Below are positions 1 through 5,232 of a stretch of DNA of 9,217 nt, piece by piece. The notes under the pieces were generated by a model. It ran no database searches. It saw only the letters and a program-made list of their open reading frames with translations, and was not told where the DNA came from. Each line of letters begins with the position of its first letter. The first letter of the stretch is position 1. Both the position numbers and the translations under genes were made by a program. Origin of the DNA: Sedimentibacter sp. (GTDB lineage: Bacteria > Bacillota > Clostridia > Tissierellales > Sedimentibacteraceae); contig JAQSYS010000054.1 of NCBI GenBank assembly GCA_029256005.1, positions 1 to 9,217 of the forward strand. Reading direction: 5' to 3'.

Positions 1-67
1 CTTCTGTAAGTGCATATGAAGCATAAGCAGCGGCCTTATTTCCATCCATTGATTCAAATTTGCTCAT
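1..67 (-). CDS. nifJ: Pyruvate:ferredoxin (flavodoxin) oxidoreductase, N-terminal fragment
   Basis: Only the first 22 codons lie in the window; the gene continues beyond base 1. Reading the minus strand from the ATG at 67-65, the protein begins MSKFES and continues MDGNKAAAYASYALTE. This closely resembles the start of domain I of the large single-chain pyruvate:ferredoxin oxidoreductases, which begin with a (M/T)DGN.A.A..(S/A)YA.(T/S)E pattern just before the YPITPSS motif (not reached here). The family is a cytoplasmic thiamine-diphosphate and iron-sulfur enzyme that oxidises pyruvate with CoA to acetyl-CoA, CO2 and reduced ferredoxin, central to anaerobic fermentation. A good ribosome binding site, GAAGGGAG, reads on the minus strand at 80-73, five bases before the ATG. 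The gene is transcribed divergently from the ATPase operon. The family call rests on one short stretch, so a related 2-oxoacid oxidoreductase cannot be excluded. Confidence 0.85.
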   Translation of the reverse strand, partial: MSKFESMDGNKAAAYASYALTE

Positions 68-143
68 AAATTCTCCCTTCTTTTTATTAAAAAATTACGG
101 TATTTTTAACAAATATATAAGTATCTTTTCCTTTAAAAAATTA

Positions 144-172
144 AATATACAATTTTGAAGCTTTAGAATGAA
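144..172 (-). promoter_or_regulatory. Weak candidate promoter for the oxidoreductase gene
   Basis: On the minus strand, TTCATT (172-167) and TATATT (149-144) are separated by 17 bases. The -10 matches the vegetative consensus at 5 of 6 positions, but the -35 matches at only 3 of 6. Transcription would begin near 137, giving a leader of about 70 bases. In so AT-rich a region such matches are common, so this is only a candidate. Confidence 0.25.
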
Positions 173-366
173 CACTTTACAATTTTTTCTTCTAATAATT
201 TCTTTAAATTTTATCGGATTAAGTACATAATATATCCGTGCATGATAAAAATAAAATGTATATAAATAAATTTAAATATAATTACATGCCTAAGTAGATA
301 TTTATCGAAATTAGTAGATAACACGAGATAATATAAATTAAAAACGGTTTCTTGATTGTTAAAGCT

Positions 367-386
367 CAAATTATGACAAATTATGA
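367..386 (+). repeat. Perfect 10-bp tandem direct repeat upstream of the ATPase promoter
   Basis: CAAATTATGA occurs twice back to back (367-376 and 377-386). The pair ends 11 bases before the -35 element at 398. Relative to a predicted transcription start near 433 it covers roughly -66 to -47, where activators often bind. One helical turn of spacing would place both copies on the same face of the DNA. The repeat is directly seen; a regulatory role is inference. Confidence 0.6.
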
Positions 387-397
387 ACTTAGTTAAT

Positions 398-426
398 TTG
401 AATTGAAAAACAAAGAGTGTTATAAT
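398..426 (+). promoter_or_regulatory. Promoter of the ATPase operon
   Basis: TTGAAT (398-403) and TATAAT (421-426) are separated by exactly 17 bases. The -10 hexamer is a perfect match to the vegetative sigma factor consensus and is preceded by TGT, forming an extended -10 (TGnTATAAT). The -35 matches TTGACA at 4 of 6 positions. The expected start is near 433, which leaves an untranslated leader of about 35 bases before the first cistron at 468. No other plus-strand promoter of comparable quality was seen upstream of the operon. Confidence 0.8.
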
Positions 427-467
427 ATTTGGTAATGTAAAAATATAGACAAGGAGTGAGTTGTTAT

Positions 468-715
468 TTGAAGGATATTATAGAACAGATTATTGAAGTA
501 GACTCTTTGATAGCTATAAAACTGAGAAGCTTGATGCTGCAAGGAAAAATGCAGAAAGAATAGCCAATGAGACAGATGCGTTTATCTCTGATAATGAAAA
601 ATCTCAGAGTCATAAAATTCATGACATATCTACTTTAATAGATAATAACTATAAAAAGGTAGAAAAGGAGTTAATCCAAAAAATATTTAACAAGTTATTT
701 GTACTGGAGGGGTAA
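468..715 (+). pseudogene. ntpF: Peripheral-stalk subunit of A/V-type ATPase (NtpF/subunit H-like), frame interrupted
   Basis: A ribosome binding site AAGGAG (451-456) is followed by a TTG start at 468. The first frame reads MKDIIEQIIEVDSLIAIK and then runs to a stop at 561-563. From about 515 onward the -1 frame reads YKTEKLDAARKNAERI and continues as a charged, helix-forming chain to a TAA at 713-715, four bases before the next gene's ends-matched start region. The -1 frame is open from 497 and contains no ATG, GTG or TTG start, so it depends on the upstream frame. Restoring one base near 515 would give a protein of about 82 residues, short for this family. The N-terminal IIE-IIEVDS followed by an alanine/lysine/glutamate-rich coiled coil fits the stalk subunit that pairs with subunit E, and the first position in the operon matches NtpF. 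The cause could be a true mutation, a sequencing error or frameshifting on the AAAA run at 518-521. Confidence 0.6.
706..712 (+). promoter_or_regulatory. Ribosome binding site deciding the start of subunit C
   Basis: GGAGGGG at 706-712 sits 4 bases before the ATG at 717 and lies inside the last codons of the preceding stalk gene. An in-frame TTG at 699 lies upstream of this site and has no comparable ribosome binding site of its own, so 717 is the preferred start. The placement suggests translational coupling with the upstream cistron. Confidence 0.8.
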
Positions 716-716
716 T

Positions 717-1745
717 ATGAACCCTAACATGGCATATTATGCTTTGGCAACAAAAATTGCAACTAAAAAAGGTAGGCTTTTAAATAAGGACGACTGGAAC
801 AAATATTTAGATTGTAATACAGTCGAACAGTTAACAAACCTACTTAAAAGCAACACAGAATATGGAAAGGCATTTAAAGAAGTTTTAAATGTTAATTTAG
901 ACAGAGAAGATTTAGAAACGGTGTTATTACAGTTTAAAACACTGGAAATAGAAAATCTTCTGCATTATTTTTCAGGGCCCTATAAGGAATTTATAAAGAC
1001 TGTCCTTATGGAAGCAGAAATCAAAGATTTAAGCTTAATTTTAAGAAAAATTGCTAGAAAAGAAAGTTTAGAAGGAATTGGAAATAGATTTATCCATTCA
1101 AAAATTTATTCTAATTTAAACTTTGAAAGTATACTATCTTCAAGTAGTGTAGAACAGGTTATTTCAAAACTGAAGGGTACAACTTATTTCAGCGGTTTAA
1201 GTAATTTATCTAATGAAGATGCTGTAAAACGTGAATTTCATATTGAAATGAAAATGTATATGGCACTGTATAAAGACTTGTTAGAAAAGGCTGAAAAGCT
1301 GAAAAAAGAAGATCAAAAGGGCGTTAGAGAAATAGTAGGCTTGAAAATTGACCTGTTAAATATTCAATGGATTTACAGGGCTAAAAAATACTATGAAATA
1401 TCTCCTGAAGAAATTTTTATTTACAGCTTAACTGGTGGTACAACTTTAGGATATAACAGATTGAAAAAGCTTTGTTTTGCAACATTAGATGAATTTATTC
1501 AGCTAATAAAGGACTTTTTAAGAAAAGATATTTTAAAAGATTTAAATGATGCTGACATTAACGTGGTTATTGATACTTATATGTTGAACTATATTAGTAA
1601 GAATAGCTATAATAACATTGGTACTGCATTGTCATTTATTTATATGTTAGACATTATAATTAATGATTTAACATCAATTACTGAAGGAATTTTATATAAG
1701 GTTCCAAAAGAAAAACTAAAAGGATATTTAGCATATAAGATATAA
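717..1745 (+). CDS. ntpC: V-type ATP synthase subunit C (d-type central-shaft socket)
   Basis: The product is 342 residues, normal for the archaeal subunit C / eukaryotic V-ATPase subunit d (AC39) family. These proteins are mostly alpha-helical, cytoplasmic and funnel-shaped. They sit on top of the proteolipid ring and receive the D-F shaft, transmitting rotation. The N-terminus, MNPNMAYYALATKIATKKGR, has the typical start with an A..ATKI...KGRLL pattern, and long amphipathic helices follow with no membrane segment or signal peptide. The DW.KYLDCNTVEQLTNLL stretch near residue 30 resembles the repeated helical unit of the family. The ATG at 717 is chosen over an in-frame TTG at 699 because of the GGAGGGG site just before it. 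The gene starts 1 base after the preceding TAA and ends 19 bases before subunit I. The family call is based on recognised sequence features plus operon position. Confidence 0.9.
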   Translation: MNPNMAYYALATKIATKKGRLLNKDDWNKYLDCNTVEQLTNLLKSNTEYGKAFKEVLNVNLDREDLETVLLQFKTLEIENLLHYFSGPYKEFIKTVLMEAEIKDLSLILRKIARKESLEGIGNRFIHSKIYSNLNFESILSSSSVEQVISKLKGTTYFSGLSNLSNEDAVKREFHIEMKMYMALYKDLLEKAEKLKKEDQKGVREIVGLKIDLLNIQWIYRAKKYYEISPEEIFIYSLTGGTTLGYNRLKKLCFATLDEFIQLIKDFLRKDILKDLNDADINVVIDTYMLNYISKNSYNNIGTALSFIYMLDIIINDLTSITEGILYKVPKEKLKGYLAYKI

Positions 1746-1764
1746 CGAAGGGAGGAGGCTTTAG

Positions 1765-3750
1765 ATGGCTATAGAAAAAATGGTTCTTTTAAAAATAGTC
1801 GGTTCCTTAGAACACATGCATGACATGTTAAAGGAAGTGGTATTTTGTGAGAACGCCCATTTGAATTTAAATGTTGAAAACAGTAGTGCTTATAACAATT
1901 ATTTGGTAGTTCATCAATATGAATCAGAAATAGTTGGACAGAAGATATATAATGTAGTTGATCCTAGTAATATTCATAACAGCTGTAGCGATTGTTTAAC
2001 TAGAATAGAGGAATTAGCTCAAGGGCTAGATGTAGAACTGAAAATAGATAAAAAGCTTCTGTTAGAAAATAATTACAGCTATGAAGATGCTCGTAAGGAT
2101 TTAGGACTTATTCAATTTTCAATTGGCGGAAGAGTAAAAGAAATAAATGAAAAGAAACAGCAAATAAAAGAACTTAATGATTTAAGAGTTAAAATTGACA
2201 GTATTATTGATAAGGACTTACGATTCAATAAAATTGCTAATTTAAATTATTTTGATTATGAAATTGGAACCTTTTCCAGTGAAAACAAATCAAGATTAAA
2301 AAGAAACTATGAAAATTTAAGTGCAATTGTATTAAGAATAGGGGTTATAAAGTCATCGTCAGAAGATCTGTACATGATAATTTTCCCAAAACAGTTTAAG
2401 GAAGAAACAGATAACCTTTTAAAATCTTTAAATTGGAATCAATTAGTGATTCCTGAGGATTTATGCTGTACTGTTTCTGAAATGATAGAACAAATTGATG
2501 ATAAAATTGTCAATTTTGAGAATGAGATTAAAGATTTATCAGGTTCTATTGAACAAGATAGAGAAGAAATCAAGAAGAAAGTATTTAAAATTTATAATGT
2601 ATTTAAATTAGAAGATAAAATTGCTGAATTAGAGCAACGTGCAGATTTTAGTCAAAATTCTTTTGTACTTGATGTTTGGGTTAATGAATCTGACAAAGCA
2701 GAGGTAGAAAAAGCAATAGCTTCAGTATCAGATAAATATCTGATAAAAGAAAAAGCTGCAAGTGAATTCGGTAATCAGGTGGTACCACCAACAAAATTAA
2801 AAAACAACTGGTTTACAAAACCATTTGAAATGATTGTAAAAATGTATGGCTTGCCTGCATATCATGAAATAGATCCAACGCCTTTCCTGGCTATAACATA
2901 CTGCCTTGCATGGGGAATTATGTTTGGAGACATAGGACAAGGACTTGTATATTTCTTGGCGGGATTATTCTTAAAGAAAAAAATGCCAGCGCCTGGCAAT
3001 ATATTAATGAGATTAGGCGGATTTTCTATAGTATTTGGATTTGTGTACGGAAGCTTATTTGGCTTGGAACAACATGAATTACCTTGGCTTCCAAGCTTAC
3101 TTGATGGTGGACCTTTGGCTCCGAAAAACATACCATCTATATTGGTTGTAGGTGTTTTATATGGTGTAATAGTTCTTACAGTATCCTTTGTATTTGGAAT
3201 AATTAATTCTCTAAGAAAAAATGATATTGAAGAAGGGCTATTTGGCAAGAATGGTGTTGCAGGATATTTATTCTTTATAAGTCTTGTATTCACATTAGTA
3301 TCTTTAACTGGGATAATTCCAGTACCAACAAGCGTTCCTGTAACAGTTCTTTTATTAAGTTTAGTTGTTTTAATTTTAAAAGAACCTATAACAAATATTT
3401 TATTAAAGAAAAGACCATTGTTCCATCACGGAGCTAGTGCTTACTTTACAGAAGCTATTTTCGAAGGAATTGAAACAATATTGAATGCATTGAGTAATGC
3501 TATATCATTCGTCCGTGTTGGGGCATTTGCATTAAACCATGCGGGATTGTTCCTTGCTTTCTTGGTAATGTCAGAAGTTGTAACTAATCCTATTGCAAAA
3601 ATATTGATTCTTGTGGTAGGTAATATATTAATTCTTACATTAGAAGGATTGATAGTATTTATTCAAGGTTTGCGTCTTCAATATTATGAAATGTTTTCTA
3701 AGTATTTTGAAGGTGGCGGCGTAGAATTTAAACCGATTAAATTAAGTTAA
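1765..3750 (+). CDS. ntpI: V-type ATP synthase subunit I (a-type membrane stator)
   Basis: This 661-residue protein has the family's two-part structure. Residues 1 to about 365 form a cytoplasmic domain with charged, coiled-coil-like segments (about 120-150 and 240-290) that anchors the peripheral stalks. From about residue 374 there are roughly eight hydrophobic membrane segments that provide the two ion half-channels facing the proteolipid ring. The segment SFVRVGAFALNHAGL contains Arg584, and GLRLQYYEMFSKYFEGGG contains Arg637. These align by motif with the two essential arginines of V-ATPase a subunits (SYLRLWALSLAHAQ and the later LRLHWVEF motif in yeast Vph1). FGDIGQG after the first membrane helix is also typical. 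The start ATG is preceded by a very strong GGGAGGAGG site at 1750-1758. Both functional arginines are intact and the length is normal, so the subunit should be active. Confidence 0.97.
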   Translation: MAIEKMVLLKIVGSLEHMHDMLKEVVFCENAHLNLNVENSSAYNNYLVVHQYESEIVGQKIYNVVDPSNIHNSCSDCLTRIEELAQGLDVELKIDKKLLLENNYSYEDARKDLGLIQFSIGGRVKEINEKKQQIKELNDLRVKIDSIIDKDLRFNKIANLNYFDYEIGTFSSENKSRLKRNYENLSAIVLRIGVIKSSSEDLYMIIFPKQFKEETDNLLKSLNWNQLVIPEDLCCTVSEMIEQIDDKIVNFENEIKDLSGSIEQDREEIKKKVFKIYNVFKLEDKIAELEQRADFSQNSFVLDVWVNESDKAEVEKAIASVSDKYLIKEKAASEFGNQVVPPTKLKNNWFTKPFEMIVKMYGLPAYHEIDPTPFLAITYCLAWGIMFGDIGQGLVYFLAGLFLKKKMPAPGNILMRLGGFSIVFGFVYGSLFGLEQHELPWLPSLLDGGPLAPKNIPSILVVGVLYGVIVLTVSFVFGIINSLRKNDIEEGLFGKNGVAGYLFFISLVFTLVSLTGIIPVPTSVPVTVLLLSLVVLILKEPITNILLKKRPLFHHGASAYFTEAIFEGIETILNALSNAISFVRVGAFALNHAGLFLAFLVMSEVVTNPIAKILILVVGNILILTLEGLIVFIQGLRLQYYEMFSKYFEGGGVEFKPIKLS

Positions 3751-3782
3751 TAATATAAAATCAAAATTATTTAAAACATATT

Positions 3783-3789
3783 AAAGGAG
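3783..3789 (+). promoter_or_regulatory. Strong ribosome binding site of the proteolipid gene
   Basis: AAAGGAG lies 10 bases before the ATG at 3800, inside a 49-base gap made almost only of A and T. An unstructured AU-rich leader with a strong site would favour high translation of K, which is needed in many copies per complex. The high-expression role is inference. Confidence 0.6.
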
Positions 3790-3799
3790 TTAAAAAATT

Positions 3800-4237
3800 A
3801 TGCAAATGATATCTATTATATTAGCAGCAGCAATATCTGTAGGAACAATAAGATATGGTTATAAAACTATGAAAAACGGTAAAAAAGGAAATATTAAAAA
3901 AGCAATATTAACAACAGTTTCAGCATTTGCTCTTGTAATGATTGGTGCTATCATATCAACTATTACAGGCGGTAACGTATTTGCTGAAACAGTAGCAGAA
4001 ACTACAGCAGCTGCTGGAATTTCAATGGGTGAAGGTTTTAAATATTTAGCAGCAGCTTTATCAACAGGACTTGCTACAATTGGTACAGGTTTAGCAGTTG
4101 GTTCAGTTGGTTCTTCTGCAGTTGGAGCAGTTTCAGAAGATTCATCAATACTTGGTAAGACATTAATCTTCGTTGGTATGGCAGAAGGTATTGCAATTTA
4201 TGGTATGATTATTTCTATATTGATTCTGTTCGTTTAA
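3800..4237 (+). CDS. ntpK: V-type ATP synthase subunit K (proteolipid, c-type rotor ring)
   Basis: The 145-residue membrane protein forms the rotating ion-carrying ring. The conserved hairpin is the last two helices: about residues 80-111, rich in glycine and alanine (STGLATIGTGLAVGSVGS), a short polar loop VSEDSS, then about 117-145 with GMAEGIAIYG. Glu129 in that motif is the ion-binding carboxylate. The first part (1-62) has two hydrophobic segments (about 3-17 and 36-57) around a lysine-rich loop. It carries no carboxylate and ends NVFA before ETVAE, which resembles a signal-peptidase site. Removing it would leave a normal c subunit of about 83 residues. At the position of the Na+-ligand Gln in Na+ rings there is Val100, and Gly130 follows Glu129, so proton coupling is favoured (inference). 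A second ATG two codons later (3806) is an alternative start. Confidence 0.95.
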   Translation: MQMISIILAAAISVGTIRYGYKTMKNGKKGNIKKAILTTVSAFALVMIGAIISTITGGNVFAETVAETTAAAGISMGEGFKYLAAALSTGLATIGTGLAVGSVGSSAVGAVSEDSSILGKTLIFVGMAEGIAIYGMIISILILFV

Positions 4238-4257
4238 TATTTAAAAATATTTAAAAA
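4238..4257 (+). repeat. 10-bp tandem repeat in the K-F gap
   Basis: TATTTAAAAA occurs twice in tandem (4238-4247 and 4248-4257), immediately after the stop codon of subunit K. It forms most of the 41-base gap before subunit F. No stable hairpin is formed. It may be simple AT-rich slippage, or an RNA-processing or stability spacer that separates the highly needed K message from the rest; the latter is inference. Confidence 0.5.
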
Positions 4258-4278
4258 TAAAATGAAAAGAGTATAAGT

Positions 4279-4587
4279 ATGAAATCATATTTAATTAGTG
4301 ATAACAGAGATACTTGGGTGGGAATGAGACTTGTCGGTATTGATGGTGTCATTGTCAAAGATAGAGAAAATGCATTGATTGAATTAAAATCAGCTGTTAA
4401 GAATCAGGATATCGGAATCTTGATTCTTACAGAAAAAATAGTTGATATGATTAAAGAGGAGTACCTGGACTATAAAATTAAGTCCAAGACTCCCTTAATT
4501 ATTGAAATTCCTGATAGACACGGATCTATTAGAGAATACAATGCCATAAAAAATTATATTAGAGATTCAGTTGGCATTCATATATAG
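4279..4587 (+). CDS. ntpG: V-type ATP synthase subunit F (central shaft)
   Basis: The 102-residue product matches the usual length (about 100) of the small central-shaft subunit F (NtpG in Enterococcus), which binds subunit D under the catalytic head and modulates activity. The beta-strand/alpha-helix alternation of its Rossmann-like fold is visible: MKSYLISDNRDTWVGMRLVG, then GILILTEKIVDMI near residue 46, then TPLIIEIPDRHGS near 70, ending in a helix, YIRDSVGIHI. The GMRLVGIDG and LIIEIPD patterns are typical of the family. The upstream site is weak (AAAAGAG, around 4263-4269), in contrast to those of K and I, which fits the one copy per complex. It ends 9 bases before subunit E, whose ribosome binding site overlaps the stop codon. 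Confidence 0.93.
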   Translation: MKSYLISDNRDTWVGMRLVGIDGVIVKDRENALIELKSAVKNQDIGILILTEKIVDMIKEEYLDYKIKSKTPLIIEIPDRHGSIREYNAIKNYIRDSVGIHI

Positions 4588-4596
4588 AGGTGATTT

Positions 4597-5232
4597 ATGG
4601 TTACGATAGAAGAAAAAATTAAACTTTTTTATAAGCTTCTAAACCAGTCTATGGATAAAGAATTCACTGATGAATTAAGTGAGTTGGAAAATAACTATGA
4701 ATCTAAAGTTCAAAAGTTACAAGATGAAATAGACAAAGAAGCAAAGGAAATAGAAGAAAAAGCAAGAAAAAAAGCTGAAACCAAACGCGCTGAAGGCTTG
4801 AGCAAATCAAAGGTAATCATAAAAAAAGATATTATGGCATTAAAAGAAAAATATTATTATATATTCATGGATAAATTTAATGAAAAGTTAAATGAATTTG
4901 TAAAATCAAAAGAGTATAAATCTTATTTGACTACAATAATATCTAATTTAATTACTGAGATAAAAGGCTATGGACAGTGCAATTTAATAGTTCATTTATC
5001 TAAAAATGACAAAGATAACTACAGTGATTTTATTAAATCTGAAATAACTAAGAACCTTGACTGCAATGTAAGTTTTAAAATTAATTATGACATCAAGGGT
5101 GGTATGATAGCTGAAATTGCTGAAAAGAATCTAAAAATAGATTCTTCAATTGATTCAGTATTAGAGGATAATAAGACACATATAATGCAGACAATATTCG
5201 AGACTTTAGAGGCAGGTGATTACAATGACTAA
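4597..5232 (+). CDS. ntpE: V-type ATP synthase subunit E (peripheral stalk)
   Basis: This 211-residue subunit is close to the family's usual length of about 200. Residues about 20-75 form a charged coiled coil (ELENNYESKVQKLQDEIDKE, then lysine/glutamate/alanine heptads) that pairs with the G/H-type subunit to make the peripheral stalk. Residues about 85-211 form the globular C-terminal domain that attaches to the top of the A3B3 head, including INYDIKGGMIAEIAEKN, which fits the family's conserved GG(v/m)..... pattern. There are no membrane segments. The ribosome binding site AGAGGTGA (4586-4593) overlaps the stop codon of subunit F. Its last 8 bases overlap the start of subunit A, indicating translational coupling. 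The natural partner is the first cistron of the operon, whose frame is interrupted here. Confidence 0.93.
   Translation: MVTIEEKIKLFYKLLNQSMDKEFTDELSELENNYESKVQKLQDEIDKEAKEIEEKARKKAETKRAEGLSKSKVIIKKDIMALKEKYYYIFMDKFNEKLNEFVKSKEYKSYLTTIISNLITEIKGYGQCNLIVHLSKNDKDNYSDFIKSEITKNLDCNVSFKINYDIKGGMIAEIAEKNLKIDSSIDSVLEDNKTHIMQTIFETLEAGDYND
5214..5220 (+). promoter_or_regulatory. Ribosome binding site deciding the start of subunit A
   Basis: AGGTGAT at 5214-5220 precedes the ATG at 5225 by 4 bases. A GTG at 5216 is in frame but lies inside this site, so it is not a plausible start. The site lies within the last codons of subunit E. Confidence 0.75.

Larger units (their letters stand above)
68..467. 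other. Divergent AT-rich intergenic regulatory region
   Basis: This is about 400 bp between the divergent oxidoreductase and ATPase operon starts. I find no convincing open reading frame, tRNA or structured RNA in it. It contains a plus-strand promoter at 398-426, a weak minus-strand promoter candidate at 144-172, a perfect 10-bp tandem repeat at 367-386, and looser short repeats. AGTAGATA occurs at 293-300 and again at 313-320, and the AGATA core recurs at 326-330. A 21-base imperfect direct repeat (16 of 21 identical) lies at 210-230 and 301-321, both copies starting TTTATCG. The region is markedly more AT-rich than the flanking genes, so some repeat-like matches are expected by chance. Confidence 0.7.

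Noticed and set aside
99..116. Possible Rex operator upstream of the oxidoreductase gene
   Set aside because: Only one half-site (TTGTTAA on the minus strand) fits; the second half matches at about two of seven positions.
215..238. CGGAT...ATCCG inverted repeat as a possible RNA structure or operator
   Set aside because: Only five pairs with a 14-base loop and no extension on either side; not distinguishable from chance.
240..289. GCATG...CATGC inverted repeat around an AT-rich core
   Set aside because: Only five pairs separated by about 40 bases of A/T; no support for an operator or an attachment site.
699..716. Upstream TTG start that would extend subunit C by six residues
   Set aside because: The GGAGGGG ribosome binding site lies downstream of this TTG and directly before the ATG at 717, and family proteins start near the ATG.
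2862..3293. 143-codon minus-strand open frame inside subunit I
   Set aside because: It lies entirely opposite the conserved membrane region of subunit I, encodes low-complexity proline/asparagine-rich sequence and has no ribosome binding site of note; it is a shadow of the real gene.
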